Source of the DNA: Pseudohalioglobus lutimaris
GTDB taxonomy: Bacteria; Pseudomonadota; Gammaproteobacteria; Pseudomonadales; Halieaceae
Reading direction: 5' to 3'
Assembly (NCBI RefSeq): GCF_002866825.1
Contig: NZ_PKUS01000011.1
Location: forward strand, 88,027-152,026
DNA: 64,000 nucleotides
How positions within the stretch are numbered: position 1 is the stretch's first letter; every line of letters starts with the position of its first letter. The position numbers and the translations under genes were made by a program. The notes under the pieces are model-generated. The model ran no database searches, was not told the origin of the DNA, and saw only the letters and a list, made by a program, of their open reading frames with translations. Positions 42,390 through 52,159 of the stretch are shown here, one piece after another.

Positions 42390-44306
42390 ATGACTGCAGA
42401 TGTTAAAAAGGAGACCATGGGTTTCCAGACCGAGGCGAAGCAGCTGCTTCACCTGATGATCCACTCTCTCTATTCCAACCGGGAAATCTTCCTCCGCGAA
42501 CTGATATCCAACGCATCAGACGCCATCGACAAATTGCGTTTTGCGGCCTTGTCCAACGAGGCCTTACTGGAAGGTCAGGGTGACTACCAGGTTCAGGTGG
42601 ATGTGGACAAGGACGCGCGAACCATCACTATCGCGGACAACGGTATCGGTATGAACCGTGACGAGGTGGTCGAACACCTTGGCACCATCGCCAAATCCGG
42701 CACCGCGGCCTTCATGGAAAGTCTCACTGGCGACCAGCAGAAAGACTCGCAATTGATTGGCCAGTTCGGCGTTGGGTTCTACTCTGCGTTCATCGTGGCA
42801 GATCGCGTTGAGGTGCATACGCGTAAGGCAGGAGAAGATGCTGACCAGGGCGTGGTTTGGGAATCACACGGAGAATCAGAGTTCAGCGTAGAGCCGCGTG
42901 ACAAGGCGACTCGTGGTACCAGTATCATGCTGTTCCTGAAAGACGACTGCGAGGAATTCGCAGACGACTTCCGCGTGCGTAGCGTGATCAAAAAGTACTC
43001 TGACCATATCTCGGTACCGGTAATGATGCTCAAGCCCGCAGCGCCAGTGGCAGAAGACGCGGAAGAGCAGACAGAGCAGCCCCCCGAATACGAAGCCGTT
43101 AACGAGGCCACCGCACTGTGGACACGCAGCCGCACCGAGATTTCAGATGACGAATACAACGAGTTTTACAAGCACGTATCCCATGATTTCGATGAGCCGC
43201 TCACCTGGAGCCACAACAAGGTAGAAGGCAAATTCGACTACACCAGCCTGCTCTACATTCCCAAGCGCGCTCCGTTCGATATGTGGAACCGCGACATGGC
43301 CAGGGGCCTGAAGTTGTATGTGCAGCGCACGTTTATCATGGACGACGCAGAGCAGTTCCTGCCTCTGTATTTGCGTTTTGTGAAAGGTGTGGTGGACTCC
43401 AACGACCTGCCACTGAACGTATCACGGGAGATCCTGCAGCAGGACGCAGCAGTAGAGTCCATGCGCAGCGCGTTGACCAAGCGCGTGCTGGATATGCTTT
43501 CGAAACTGGCGAAGAAAGGCGGTGACGACTACGCCGGTTTTTGGAAAGAGTTCGGCCAGGTGTTGAAAGAAGGCCCGGCTGAGGACTTTGCCAACAAGGA
43601 GAAAATTGCCGGTCTATTACGTTTTTCCTCGACGCATACTGATGCGCCGGAGCAAGACCAGTCCCTGGAAGACTATGTGCAGCGTATGCAGGAAGACCAG
43701 GAGAAAATCTTCTATGTTGTTGCCGAGAATTTCAATACCGCCAAGAACAGTCCCCATCTGGAGGTATTCCGCAAGAAGGGCATTGAGGTGCTGTTGCTCT
43801 GCGACCGCGTTGATGACTGGCTGATGAATCATCTCCAGGAGTTTGACGGCAAGGCCTTCCAGGACGTCGCTCGTGGGGCCCTGGACCTGGCAGCGGACAC
43901 GGAAGAAGAAAAAGCCGAGCAGGAGAAGCTGCAGAAGGAAAGCGAAGCGCTGGTAGAGCGCATGACAAAGGTGCTCGAAGGCAAGGTGGCAGAAGTCCGG
44001 GCGACGGCGCGACTGACAGACTCACCGGCCTGCCTGGTGGTGGGTGAATTCGATATGGGCGCGCAGATGCGGCGCATAATGGAAGCGGCAGGACAACCGG
44101 TTCCAGACAGCAAACCGATTCTGGAGATTAACCCGGGGCATCCTCTGTTGGAAATGCTCGACCAGGAGCAGGACGAAGACCAATTTGCCGAGTTGTCAGC
44201 AATCGTGTTTGATCAGGCTAACCTGGCCGAGGGAGGGCAGTTGGATGACCCGGCTGCCTACGTGTCCAGGCTGAACAAGCTGCTGCTCACACTGAGCGGC
44301 AGGTAG
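42390..44306 (+). CDS. htpG: Chaperone HtpG (Hsp90)
   Basis: 638-residue bacterial Hsp90, normal length. The N-terminal GHKL ATPase domain shows the [27 protein letters not shown] and FGVGFYSAF motifs. The middle domain has RAPFDMW, the [12 protein letters not shown] segment and the dimerisation domain follows. It assists folding of client proteins after heat stress in the cytosol. A consensus heat-shock promoter lies directly upstream and a 20-bp hairpin follows the stop, so it is a monocistronic stress gene. An acidic insert ([16 protein letters not shown], about 218-235) is within the normal family range. Confidence 0.98.
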   Translation: MTADVKKETMGFQTEAKQLLHLMIHSLYSNREIFLRELISNASDAIDKLRFAALSNEALLEGQGDYQVQVDVDKDARTITIADNGIGMNRDEVVEHLGTIAKSGTAAFMESLTGDQQKDSQLIGQFGVGFYSAFIVADRVEVHTRKAGEDADQGVVWESHGESEFSVEPRDKATRGTSIMLFLKDDCEEFADDFRVRSVIKKYSDHISVPVMMLKPAAPVAEDAEEQTEQPPEYEAVNEATALWTRSRTEISDDEYNEFYKHVSHDFDEPLTWSHNKVEGKFDYTSLLYIPKRAPFDMWNRDMARGLKLYVQRTFIMDDAEQFLPLYLRFVKGVVDSNDLPLNVSREILQQDAAVESMRSALTKRVLDMLSKLAKKGGDDYAGFWKEFGQVLKEGPAEDFANKEKIAGLLRFSSTHTDAPEQDQSLEDYVQRMQEDQEKIFYVVAENFNTAKNSPHLEVFRKKGIEVLLLCDRVDDWLMNHLQEFDGKAFQDVARGALDLAADTEEEKAEQEKLQKESEALVERMTKVLEGKVAEVRATARLTDSPACLVVGEFDMGAQMRRIMEAAGQPVPDSKPILEINPGHPLLEMLDQEQDEDQFAELSAIVFDQANLAEGGQLDDPAAYVSRLNKLLLTLSGR

Positions 44307-44312
44307 GCTTTC

Positions 44313-44355
44313 CAGGCGAACCACGGCAGGCGTAGCGCCTGTCGTGGTTCGCCTG
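44313..44355. other. Long hairpin after htpG
   Basis: Two 20-nt arms starting CAGGCGAACC and ending GGTTCGCCTG pair over a 3-nt loop with a single G-T wobble. No T-run follows, so it is not a canonical intrinsic terminator, though its place 6 bp after the stop suggests a 3'-end role. It could also be a REP-like dispersed element; I saw no second copy in the window. Confidence 0.6.
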
Positions 44356-44371
44356 TCCCTGCAGAAATAAC

Positions 44372-44388
44372 CCGATCCGCTGGATCGG
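44372..44388. other. Second hairpin after htpG
   Basis: CCGATCC and GGATCGG pair perfectly over a 3-nt loop, 17 bp after the long hairpin. It may complete a compound termination or processing region before gpsA. Confidence 0.4.
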
Positions 44389-44526
44389 TATCCCGGTCAC
44401 CCCGATTCTCAATCATATACGAGGCCTGGCCTGGGAACAGGTTTTTGCGACGCTATGTAAAAAGCGCGCTCATGCTATTCGTTTTGGTAGACTGTGCGGC
44501 AAAAGCATAAGAATGGAGTTGGCGAT

Positions 44527-45543
44527 ATGACCACTCGACACACCGTCGCGGTGCTGGGCGGTGGCAGTTTTGGCACGGTTATCGGCAACATCATCGCCAA
44601 CAACGGTCACAGCGTCAGGCTCTGGTTACGTAATGACGGCCTGGCCGCGACCATTAACAGCTCCCGGGAGAACAGTGTTTACCTGCCGGGGTATCATCTC
44701 AGCGACAGACTGTACGCGACGACATCATTGCGCGAATCGGTAGCGGATGCGGATATCGTTTTCGTTGCGGTTCCCGGGAAGTCGTTCCGTGAAGTCGTGC
44801 AGCAATTGCCCCGGATGATTTCTGGCGATAGCCAGGTTATCAGCTTGACCAAGGGTATAGAGCCAGGTGGCTTTCGCCTGATGAGCCAGATCTTGCGCGA
44901 GGAGTTGCCGGATAACCCGCTGGGTGTGCTGTCGGGCCCCAATCTCGCCAGCGAGATTGCCCTGGGCCATGTATCCGCTTCAGTGATAGCCAGTGAGTCG
45001 CCTTCCGTAACCCGGTGCATCCATGACCTCCTGCACTGCGAGGCTTTCCTTATCTACGCGTCTGATGATATGTACGGTGTGGAACTGGGCGGCGCGCTCA
45101 AGAACGTCTATGCGATTCTCGCCGGCGTCGGCGCAGCCTTGGGTTTTGGTGAAAATACCCAGGGCATGCTGCTTACCCGAGCACTGGCGGAAATGTCGCG
45201 TTTTGCTGTCTGTCTGGGCGCCAACCCGTTGACGTTTCTCGGGCTCTCGGGGGTGGGCGATCTTTTTGTGACCTGTTCATCACCTTTATCACGTAATTAC
45301 CAGGTAGGGCTCGCATTGGGAAAAGGCCGGCCATTGGAGGATATTCTGGCGACGATGGACCAGGTAGCGGAGGGCATCAATACCCTCGGGTTGCTCAAGC
45401 GCGAGGCCGACTCCCGGGGCGTGCCCATGCCATTGGTGGACGGCCTCCACGCTATTCTTTACGAACACCGGGAAGTCGAGGACGTACTGACGTCCATAAT
45501 GCACCGGGAGCAGGCCCAGGATGTGGAGTTTGTCATCCGCTAG
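44527..45543 (+). CDS. gpsA: Glycerol-3-phosphate dehydrogenase [NAD(P)+]
   Basis: 338-residue cytosolic enzyme that reduces dihydroxyacetone phosphate to sn-glycerol-3-phosphate for phospholipid synthesis. It has GGGSFGTVIG at the Rossmann fold (about 11-20), the SLTKGIE and SGPNLASEIA segments, the GGALKNVYAILAG catalytic Lys region and GVGDLFVTCSSPLSRNYQVG. The ATG after GGAG is used; an earlier in-frame codon lies in non-conserved sequence. It starts a plus-strand run with sixA and two more genes. Confidence 0.97.
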   Translation: MTTRHTVAVLGGGSFGTVIGNIIANNGHSVRLWLRNDGLAATINSSRENSVYLPGYHLSDRLYATTSLRESVADADIVFVAVPGKSFREVVQQLPRMISGDSQVISLTKGIEPGGFRLMSQILREELPDNPLGVLSGPNLASEIALGHVSASVIASESPSVTRCIHDLLHCEAFLIYASDDMYGVELGGALKNVYAILAGVGAALGFGENTQGMLLTRALAEMSRFAVCLGANPLTFLGLSGVGDLFVTCSSPLSRNYQVGLALGKGRPLEDILATMDQVAEGINTLGLLKREADSRGVPMPLVDGLHAILYEHREVEDVLTSIMHREQAQDVEFVIR

Positions 45544-45561
45544 TTAACAGATGGAATTGCT

Positions 45562-46062
45562 ATGTTATTGACGATATGGCGCCACGGTCAGGCCGGAAGT
45601 GCTGCAAGTGACCGAGTGCGGGAGTTAACTGCGCAGGGACGTGCGGACATTGGCCTGGGCGTCCAGCGCTTCGCGCAACAGTGTGAGAAAAGAGGCCTCG
45701 CGCCACCAGACCACATCCTGTTCAGCGAGTGGGTTCGCACCCGCCAGACTGCAGGCATACTGGCGAGCTTTTTTCCCGATGCTCCTTGTACAGCCTGTAC
45801 GGCCCTGGTGCCGGGCCGTTACCCTGCGGATGTGGACAATGAACTGGACGCAAGGTGGTCCGCCGGGCCTGCACAGCACCTGCTGCTGGTGTCACACCAG
45901 CCACTGGTTTCAGCGCTGGTTGATCATTATCTGGGGCAGCCGGGAAGGGTGGCGCCGTTGCTGCCCGGGGGACTCGCGACCCTGCAGCTCGATGTGTTCG
46001 CCAGTGGCTGCGGTAGCCTGTGCTTCTCTGCCCAGCCCCCTGAATATGAGGCAGTGGTATGA
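45562..46062 (+). CDS. sixA: Phosphohistidine phosphatase SixA
   Basis: 166 residues of the histidine phosphatase superfamily: catalytic RHG near the N-terminus (WRHGQAG, residues 6-12), a SDRVRELTAQG segment like E. coli SixA, SEWVRTRQTAGIL, and the second His in LLLVSHQPLVSALV. In E. coli it removes phosphate from HPt-domain histidines and from the nitrogen PTS. It follows gpsA by 18 bp, a common order in gammaproteobacteria, and overlaps the next gene by 4 bases. Confidence 0.9.
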   Translation: MLLTIWRHGQAGSAASDRVRELTAQGRADIGLGVQRFAQQCEKRGLAPPDHILFSEWVRTRQTAGILASFFPDAPCTACTALVPGRYPADVDNELDARWSAGPAQHLLLVSHQPLVSALVDHYLGQPGRVAPLLPGGLATLQLDVFASGCGSLCFSAQPPEYEAVV

Positions 46063-46925
46063 GTGACGTCGTGCCAGTTGAACGAGCGTGGGATGTTCAT
46101 GGGCTGCATTTGACCGCCCAGTGCTGGGGTGATCCAGAAAGTCCGCCCGTGCTGGCCCTGCATGGATGGTTGGATAACGCCGCAAGCTTTGCTCCTCTCG
46201 CTGCCTGCCTGGCCGACGCGTTTTATGTGGTCGCCCTGGATCTCTCCGGTCATGGCCAATCCGGTTGGCGCTCTGCCGATGCGACATACCAGGTCTATGA
46301 CGACCTTCCCCAGATCAGGGGTATCATAGAGCAGTTGGGCTGGAGCAAATTCGCACTGATCGGGCATTCGCGGGGCGCTATTATCGGTACGCTCTTTGCC
46401 GCGACGTTCCCGGAGTTGGTCTCGCGGCTGATACTGCTGGACGGTATCGTGCCGTCGCCACTGGAGCCAGCGGGTTTTGTCGACCAGATGCGCAACTTTG
46501 TGATAGAGAAGGAGCGTCTGTTAAATCGGCAGTACCGCATCTTTGAGAGCGAACAACAGGCTGTCATGGTGCGCGAAGAGCAGGGGTTGAACAGGGCGTC
46601 GGCACAGCTCATAGCGATGCGCAATCTGCGAGCCTGCGAGGGCGGCTTTACCTGGTCTACTGACCCCCGGTTGCGGGGCGCGTCGGCGGTTAAGATGACC
46701 ACAGAGCAGATTGATGTCGTGTTGGCCGCAGTGACCACGCCGACACTGCTAATGGCGGCAGAGCAGGGGCTGGCTGGCAAGCACCCGGAAGTATTCCAGT
46801 CCCTCGAGGAGCGCATGCCCGACATTAAGCTTGAACAGGTGCCGGGAGGACATCATTTCCATATGGAGAACGGTGTCGTTACACTTGCGCAGAGATTGCA
46901 GCGCTTTTTGCTGGGTCGTGGTTGA
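46059..46925 (+). CDS. Alpha/beta hydrolase
   Basis: 288-residue hydrolase with HGWLDNAASF (oxyanion region), the nucleophile elbow GHSRGA in LIGHSRGAIIG, an acid in LLMAAEQGLAGK and His in GGHHFHME. It is similar to the MhpC/YbfF-like esterase and 2-hydroxymuconate hydrolase fold, without strong assignment to one. It shares the gpsA-sixA operon by a 4-base overlap, so a housekeeping role is more likely than a catabolic one. Substrate not known. Confidence 0.83.
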   Translation: MSDVVPVERAWDVHGLHLTAQCWGDPESPPVLALHGWLDNAASFAPLAACLADAFYVVALDLSGHGQSGWRSADATYQVYDDLPQIRGIIEQLGWSKFALIGHSRGAIIGTLFAATFPELVSRLILLDGIVPSPLEPAGFVDQMRNFVIEKERLLNRQYRIFESEQQAVMVREEQGLNRASAQLIAMRNLRACEGGFTWSTDPRLRGASAVKMTTEQIDVVLAAVTTPTLLMAAEQGLAGKHPEVFQSLEERMPDIKLEQVPGGHHFHMENGVVTLAQRLQRFLLGRG

Positions 46926-46931
46926 GGTTAT

Positions 46932-47462
46932 ATGTCAATTATCATCAAAGTTGTTATTGCGGCCCTGTTTGTTGTCGTACTGCCCGTTCGGGCGGAGAAT
47001 CCCGCAGTACTGCTGCAACAGTTCGATGCTTACCCGCACGCGGTCAGGGTAGGGCACGGAGTGACCACGGTTAATGACCACGAGATTGGCCTGGGTGCCA
47101 TGCGCAAGGTTCGCGGCGTGTGGGGCTTCAAGAAGAGTGAGCGCCAGAGCGGCGAGTTGACCCGCTATACCTGGCAGATCACTGACGGCTTCACGGCGAA
47201 TGAGATACTCACCGAGATCGAGTCAGCACTCAAGCCAGAGGAACTGCTATTCGCTTGCGAGGGTCGCAGCTGCGGTAAAGGCGCCCAGTGGGCCAACAGG
47301 GTGTTTCACGAGCGTTTGCTCTATGGCCGGGACGACCAGCAGCGGTATCGTGTTTACGGTCGTGATGGTGAGCCGTCCGGTTACCGTCTTTTGCTGTTCA
47401 GTTCGACACGCACTGCTGACAGGCAATACCTGCACGCTGAATTGCTGGCGATTGCTCCCTAG
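46932..47462 (+). CDS. DUF4892-like exported protein
   Basis: 176 residues with a signal peptide (cleavage after VRAEN) and a mature domain containing CEGRSCGKGAQWANRVF and LYGRDDQQRYRVYGRD, features I associate with DUF4892 proteins of pseudomonads and relatives. Two cysteines in the middle could form a disulfide in the periplasm. It ends the gpsA operon, 6 bp after the hydrolase, and converges on folE. No function is established for the family. Confidence 0.75.
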   Translation: MSIIIKVVIAALFVVVLPVRAENPAVLLQQFDAYPHAVRVGHGVTTVNDHEIGLGAMRKVRGVWGFKKSERQSGELTRYTWQITDGFTANEILTEIESALKPEELLFACEGRSCGKGAQWANRVFHERLLYGRDDQQRYRVYGRDGEPSGYRLLLFSSTRTADRQYLHAELLAIAP

Positions 47463-47482
47463 CCACGGGTCGTCGCTGTTGC

Positions 47483-48040
47483 TTACATTTGCAGCAGCTG
47501 CAAAAATTCGTCGCGTGTGGCCTGGTGCTCTCGAAAGCTACCGAGCATCGCGGACGTTTTCATTACCGAGTTCTGTTTCTCGACGCCGCGCATCATCATG
47601 CACATGTGACGGGCCTCAATGATGACGCCCACGCCTTCTGCCCCAGTGACTGTCATGATGGTTTCGGCGATCTGGCTGGTCAGGGATTCCTGTATTTGCA
47701 GCCGGCGGGCGAAAACATCCACCAGTCGGGCAACCTTGGACAAACCCAGCACTTTTCCAGTGGGAATGTAGGCGACGTGGCAACGGCCAATGAACGGCAG
47801 CAGGTGGTGCTCACACAGTGAGTACAGCTCAACATTCTGCACCAGTACCATTTCGCTGGACTCGGACGGGAACAGGGCTTCATTAACGACCTCGTCCACC
47901 GATTGCTGATAGCCACGGGTGAGAAACTCGAACGCGCGCGCGGCACGTGCTGGCGTGTCCACCAGACCGGGTCTATTGAGATCCTCGCCGATGGCCGTAA
48001 TTATATTTGCCCAGTTCTCTTCCACCAGATAACGCCTCAT
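47483..48040 (-). CDS. folE: GTP cyclohydrolase I
   Basis: 185-residue enzyme forming dihydroneopterin triphosphate from GTP, the first step of folate and pterin synthesis. The zinc-binding region ([22 protein letters not shown], described here as Cys-x2-His-His plus a second Cys) and the [15 protein letters not shown] segment are intact. A longer upstream frame is open, but the family similarity begins at MRRYLVEE, so this start is used; its ribosome site is weak. It diverges from prmB with only a short gap. Confidence 0.95.
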   Translation of the reverse strand: MRRYLVEENWANIITAIGEDLNRPGLVDTPARAARAFEFLTRGYQQSVDEVVNEALFPSESSEMVLVQNVELYSLCEHHLLPFIGRCHVAYIPTGKVLGLSKVARLVDVFARRLQIQESLTSQIAETIMTVTGAEGVGVIIEARHMCMMMRGVEKQNSVMKTSAMLGSFREHQATRDEFLQLLQM

Positions 48041-48134
48041 ATCGAAGGTAAACCAGCCGCCGTTGCGGCGCAGCGATAGTAACAATCGCCCCCACGCATG
48101 GCAAACCGGGGGCAACAGCGAGTACACTTCACCG

Positions 48135-49055
48135 ATGGATGAAAATAGCGATCAGAGCAGGCGTTTCAGCAGTGTGGGAGAGGCCATGGAATACTGTTGC
48201 GCAGCGTTGGAAAACGGCGACGTTTTCTTCGGCCACGGCACGGACAACGCCTGGGATGAGGCTGTGCAACTGGTGCTATTCGTCGCACAACTGCCCGCTG
48301 ATGCAGATGACGGTTGCTTGAGCACTCCACTCAGCGCGGCGCAAGGCGAGGAGGTATTGTCCCTGCTGCGTCGACGCACCCTGGAGCACGTACCGCTGCC
48401 GTACCTGACCGGGAAGGCATGGTTTGCCGGTATCGAGTTTGCCTGTGACCGCAGGGCGATCGTGCCGCGTTCGCCTATTGCTGAATTGATACTCAATGAT
48501 TACCGGCCCTGGTACGCAGGCAAGCAACCGCAGCGTATTCTTGACCTGTGCTGTGGTGGCGGTTGCATCGGGTTGGCGGCGGCGGTATATGCTCCCGAGG
48601 CAGCGGTGGACCTTGTGGATCTCGATACGCAGGCGCTGGAGCTGGCAGCGGAGAATCGTGCATTACTAGGCTGCGAAAACAGGGTAGAGATAGTGCAGTC
48701 TGACCTGTTTGATGCGCTTGCCGGACGGCGTTATGACCTGATTCTGTCCAATCCTCCCTACGTCGATGCTGCAGACCTGGCGGCGATGCCTGAGGAGTAC
48801 CAGCATGAGCCGGAGCTGGCCCTGGGAAGCGGCACAGATGGCCTGGCGCTTACGCGGGTCATCCTTGCCCGTGCGCTGGACTTTCTCAATGATGACGGTT
48901 TGCTGGCAGTTGAGGTCGGCAATAGTTGGGAAGCACTGGAGCGGGCCTATCCGGGGGTTGCGTTTACGTGGCTGGAGCTAGAGGCCGGCGGCCACGGCCT
49001 TTTTGTGCTGACTGCGCAGGAATTACGTCAATACCGTGAGAGCCTGAGCGGATAA
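48135..49055 (+). CDS. prmB: Ribosomal protein L3 glutamine methyltransferase
   Basis: 306 residues. It methylates a glutamine of ribosomal protein L3 using S-adenosylmethionine. It has [15 protein letters not shown] (SAM motif I), [14 protein letters not shown] and the catalytic NPPY in [11 protein letters not shown]; the N-terminal helical region (about 1-100) is the usual substrate-recognition part. Placement directly before aroC is the standard gammaproteobacterial order and separates it from prmC. The MDEN start is chosen because the earlier frame lacks similarity. Confidence 0.93.
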   Translation: MDENSDQSRRFSSVGEAMEYCCAALENGDVFFGHGTDNAWDEAVQLVLFVAQLPADADDGCLSTPLSAAQGEEVLSLLRRRTLEHVPLPYLTGKAWFAGIEFACDRRAIVPRSPIAELILNDYRPWYAGKQPQRILDLCCGGGCIGLAAAVYAPEAAVDLVDLDTQALELAAENRALLGCENRVEIVQSDLFDALAGRRYDLILSNPPYVDAADLAAMPEEYQHEPELALGSGTDGLALTRVILARALDFLNDDGLLAVEVGNSWEALERAYPGVAFTWLELEAGGHGLFVLTAQELRQYRESLSG

Positions 49056-49098
49056 TAGGTATAATAGGCGGCCCTAAACTCGCAGGCGCAGCATCAAG

Positions 49099-50202
49099 AT
49101 GTCCGGTAACAGTATTGGCAAGCTTTTCACCGTCACCAGTTTTGGCGAGAGTCATGGACCGGCGTTGGGCTGTGTCATTGATGGCTGTCCCCCTGGGCTG
49201 GAACTCGACAGCGCCGACCTGCAAAGAGACCTCGACAGGCGCAAGCCGGGCACGTCGCGTTATACCACCCAACGCCGGGAGGCGGATGAAGTCCGGATTC
49301 TGTCCGGCGTGTTTGACGGCAAAACTACTGGTACGCCCATCGGTCTGTTGATCGAAAACACCGACCAACGTTCCAAGGACTATACCAACATCGCCAACAC
49401 GTTTCGTCCGGCGCATGCAGACTACACCTACAATCAAAAGTATGGTTTTCGCGACTATCGCGGAGGCGGCCGTTCCTCGGCCAGAGAAACGGCCATGCGC
49501 GTGGCAGCAGGCGCTGTAGCGAAGAAATACCTGGGCAGCCGCTACGGTATCGAGGTGCGCGGCTACCTTTCCCAACTGGGTCCCATACGGGCAGAAAAGC
49601 TGGACTGGGCGCAGGTTGAGACCAACCCGTTCTTCTGCCCTGACGCCGATGCCGTGCCAAAAATGGAAGCCTACATGGCGGACCTTAACAAAGAGGGCGA
49701 TTCCATCGGCGCACGCATCAATGTGGTGGCGTCCAACGTCATGCCCGGGTTGGGCGAGCCCGTCTTCGACAGGCTCGACGCCGATATCGCTCACGCCATG
49801 ATGAGTATCAATGCGGTGAAGGGCGTGGAGATTGGCGCCGGCTTTTCCAGCGTGGAACAAAAGGGAAGTGAGCACCGTGACCTGCTGACGCCAGAGGGGT
49901 TTATTGGCAATAACGCGGGCGGCGTGTTGGGTGGAATTTCCAGTGGCCAGGACATTACGGTCAGTATCGCGCTGAAGCCCACCTCCAGTATTCGTCAGCC
50001 GGGTGCCACCATCGATACGCATGGCAAGGCAATGGAGATGGTTACCCACGGTCGCCACGATCCCTGTGTGGGTATTCGCGCCACACCTATTGCCGAGGCA
50101 ATGTTGGCTATCGTACTCATGGATCACCTGCTGCGCCATCGAGGGCAAAATGCAGATGTGCGGTGTGAGACACCGGTTATCCCGGCTTCACGCCCGAACT
50201 GA
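49099..50202 (+). CDS. aroC: Chorismate synthase
   Basis: 367 residues, full length. It makes chorismate from EPSP with reduced FMN, ending the shikimate pathway. Signature segments are [19 protein letters not shown] (about 13-31), [16 protein letters not shown] (about 131-146) and the C-terminal [17 protein letters not shown]. No ribosome site of strong type is evident. Preceded by prmB and followed by a small membrane protein on the same strand. Confidence 0.98.
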   Translation: MSGNSIGKLFTVTSFGESHGPALGCVIDGCPPGLELDSADLQRDLDRRKPGTSRYTTQRREADEVRILSGVFDGKTTGTPIGLLIENTDQRSKDYTNIANTFRPAHADYTYNQKYGFRDYRGGGRSSARETAMRVAAGAVAKKYLGSRYGIEVRGYLSQLGPIRAEKLDWAQVETNPFFCPDADAVPKMEAYMADLNKEGDSIGARINVVASNVMPGLGEPVFDRLDADIAHAMMSINAVKGVEIGAGFSSVEQKGSEHRDLLTPEGFIGNNAGGVLGGISSGQDITVSIALKPTSSIRQPGATIDTHGKAMEMVTHGRHDPCVGIRATPIAEAMLAIVLMDHLLRHRGQNADVRCETPVIPASRPN

Positions 50203-50217
50203 TGGCTTGGCTGACCG

Positions 50218-50439
50218 GTGAGTAAAGCCGTTCGCAGGTACTATCGCACCATACTTCTGGGCGTTGCGGCCATGGGCGTATTGATCTGGTCGGCGATAGA
50301 CCAGTTTGGTATCGCCTGGGAAGAAATGTTGGAGCTGTTCCTGGTCACGCTGTCGGTGATTGCCCTGGTGATTCTGGCGGCGGGCATTGCGGTGGGGGTG
50401 TGTGTGGCGCTGCGGCGTTTATTCAGTAACAACGATTGA
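50218..50439 (+). CDS. Small two-helix membrane protein
   Basis: 73 residues starting at GTG, with helices at about 10-28 and 40-65 and a basic C-terminus (RRLF). No family I recognise. It follows aroC by 15 bp and may be co-transcribed. The start lacks a strong ribosome site, but the hydrophobic pattern and charge bias look protein-like. Confidence 0.55.
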   Translation: MSKAVRRYYRTILLGVAAMGVLIWSAIDQFGIAWEEMLELFLVTLSVIALVILAAGIAVGVCVALRRLFSNND

Positions 50440-50500
50440 GCGGCGCAGCCACCCGTGCGCATCGCATACCACCCGCGCGCAATGAACAACTGGAAACCGC

Positions 50501-51016
50501 TTACTCCAGATCAATATCCAGCGTCATCTGATTGGCGATCTCGTCCAGGGTGTCGTGCAGGTTATCCATGTCCAGATCCTGTGGCACCTGTGCGTCGATG
50601 CGTGCCTGAAACAGCATTTCGCCACTCATTGCGGCACTATGTACGTGACTATCCATCTCTACTACATTGATCTCACGCGAGGCCAGCGCCCGGGATATCT
50701 CCTTGACGATGCCCAGGCGATCAGGCCCCAAAACCCTCAAAGTAATCGCTTTTCCGCCGCTGCTGACCGGGTCGCCTTCAGCCGGTGTTACCCGTACGCT
50801 TAAACCATTGGCGTCCAGGGCTTTCAACGCGGTTTCCAGCGAGGGCGCATTGCCGGCAGGTAGTGATACCAGCACCAGTCCGGCAAATTTGCCACCCAAT
50901 TGCGATAGCCTGCTCTCGTGCCAGTTCCCCTGGTTGCTCTCGATGGTACTGGAAAGCTGTTCCACCAGGCCGGGGCGATCGTCGCCGATAAAAGTAATAA
51001 TGTAGGAAGCGTCCAA
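50501..51016 (-). CDS. GcvR-like double-ACT regulatory protein
   Basis: 171 residues formed by two ACT domains (about 1-75 and 85-165), starting with YIITFIGDDRPGLVEQLSSTIE and repeating the pattern at ITLRVLGPDRLGIVKEISRAL. This matches the glycine-cleavage repressor GcvR type found in gammaproteobacteria, which acts by protein contact and has no DNA-binding domain. It converges on the small membrane protein and diverges from the YheU-like gene. Whether it controls gcv genes here cannot be seen. Confidence 0.85.
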   Translation of the reverse strand: MDASYIITFIGDDRPGLVEQLSSTIESNQGNWHESRLSQLGGKFAGLVLVSLPAGNAPSLETALKALDANGLSVRVTPAEGDPVSSGGKAITLRVLGPDRLGIVKEISRALASREINVVEMDSHVHSAAMSGEMLFQARIDAQVPQDLDMDNLHDTLDEIANQMTLDIDLE

Positions 51017-51091
51017 GACGGGGTCTCCACTTTCAGTTACGCAGGCCGTATATTACCCTGCATCCCGATTGGGCAGAAAGAGTAAACTACA

Positions 51092-51334
51092 GTGACTTCA
51101 TATATACAGGTGCCCGCCGACCGCCTTGAGCCCGAGGTGCTGCAAAACTTGCTGGAAGATTACGCCAGCCGGGACGGTACCGACTACGGCGCGGTGGAGT
51201 TGACCCTGGACCAGAAGACCGGCAATCTGCGCCGCCAATTGCAGAATGCAGATCTGTGCATTCTTTATGATGTGGAAGCTGAGGAATGGGATATTGTCGT
51301 GGCCGAGCAGGCACGTGCACTACTGGAGGGGTAG
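51092..51334 (+). CDS. YheU-family (UPF0270) protein
   Basis: 80 residues with the UPF0270 pattern: PADRLEPEVLQNLLEDYASRDGTDYGAVELTLDQKTGNLRRQL is recognisably YheU-like (described by its DGTDYG core). GTG start. It leads a seven-gene plus-strand run through tusA, epmC, an exonuclease, pdxB, an NAD-kinase-like protein and msrB. The family function is unknown. Confidence 0.85.
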   Translation: MTSYIQVPADRLEPEVLQNLLEDYASRDGTDYGAVELTLDQKTGNLRRQLQNADLCILYDVEAEEWDIVVAEQARALLEG

Positions 51335-51343
51335 CCGTCATTA

Positions 51344-51586
51344 ATGTCTATTGAAGTTGACCATATTCTCGATGCCAAGGGGCTGTTTTGTCCTGAACCA
51401 GTGATGCTGCTACACAATGTTGTCCGTGACATGGCCACAGGTGAAGTGGTGCAGGTGCTCGCTACAGACCCTTCAACCCAGCGCGATATACCCAAGTTCT
51501 GTCAGTTTCTGGGGCACGAGCTGCTGCAGCAGGACGCAGCGGACGGCAACTACCGCTATTGGTTGCGTAAACGGGACGCGCAGTAG
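51344..51586 (+). CDS. tusA: Sulfurtransferase TusA
   Basis: 80 residues with the TusA motif CPEPVM (about 16-21) holding the persulfide cysteine. TusA passes sulfur from IscS to TusBCD for 2-thiouridine modification of tRNA. Its stop overlaps the GTG of the next gene (TAGTG). The position between yheU and epmC is a conserved order. Confidence 0.93.
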   Translation: MSIEVDHILDAKGLFCPEPVMLLHNVVRDMATGEVVQVLATDPSTQRDIPKFCQFLGHELLQQDAADGNYRYWLRKRDAQ

Positions 51587-52158
51587 TGCAGGAAGCCAAT
51601 CCCGCGGGCGCGTCAGTATCCGCTTGTGACCGGCTGGAAATGGCCTTTGCGCGCTGCTTCGCCCGGTCCGAGAGCACGCTTTTGGTGGGAGGGGCCGATG
51701 AACCGCTCTATCAGCCTGCCACAACAAAGGGTGCCCCCAATCTGCTTTACTACCGCGAAGACTACTTCGCATCAGCTTTGCATGAAATTGCACACTGGTG
51801 TATTGCCGGTGTCGATCGGCGTCAGCAGGTGGATTTTGGCTATTGGTATGCCCCGGAGGGACGCAATGCTGCTCAGCAGAGAGCGTTTGAGGCGGTAGAG
51901 GTCAAGCCGCAGGCATTGGAGTGGTTTTTCTCGCTGGCTTGCCGCCACCGGTTTCGGGTCAGTGTGGACAACTTCGGTCCGCAAGGCGATCTCCCCGATA
52001 CGTCCTTCTTTCGCCAGCAAGTCGCCGCGCGGGCGAGGGCCTATCAGGCCGCAGGGCTGCCGCAGCGGGCCGGCCAGTTATACCGTGTACTGGCCCACGA
52101 GTTTGGCGGCCCCGGGTCGCTTGATTCGCTGCGTTTTAATGCCGCAGACCTGGCCTGA
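51586..52158 (+). CDS. epmC: Elongation factor P hydroxylase
   Basis: 190 residues. EpmC (YfcM) hydroxylates the lysyl-lysine modification of EF-P after EpmA/EpmB. The HEIAHW metal-binding motif (about 64-69), VDFGYWYAPEGR and FEAVEVKPQALEW match E. coli YfcM closely. GTG start overlapping tusA. epmA and epmB are not in this window. Confidence 0.92.
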   Translation: MQEANPAGASVSACDRLEMAFARCFARSESTLLVGGADEPLYQPATTKGAPNLLYYREDYFASALHEIAHWCIAGVDRRQQVDFGYWYAPEGRNAAQQRAFEAVEVKPQALEWFFSLACRHRFRVSVDNFGPQGDLPDTSFFRQQVAARARAYQAAGLPQRAGQLYRVLAHEFGGPGSLDSLRFNAADLA

Positions 52159-52159
52159 T

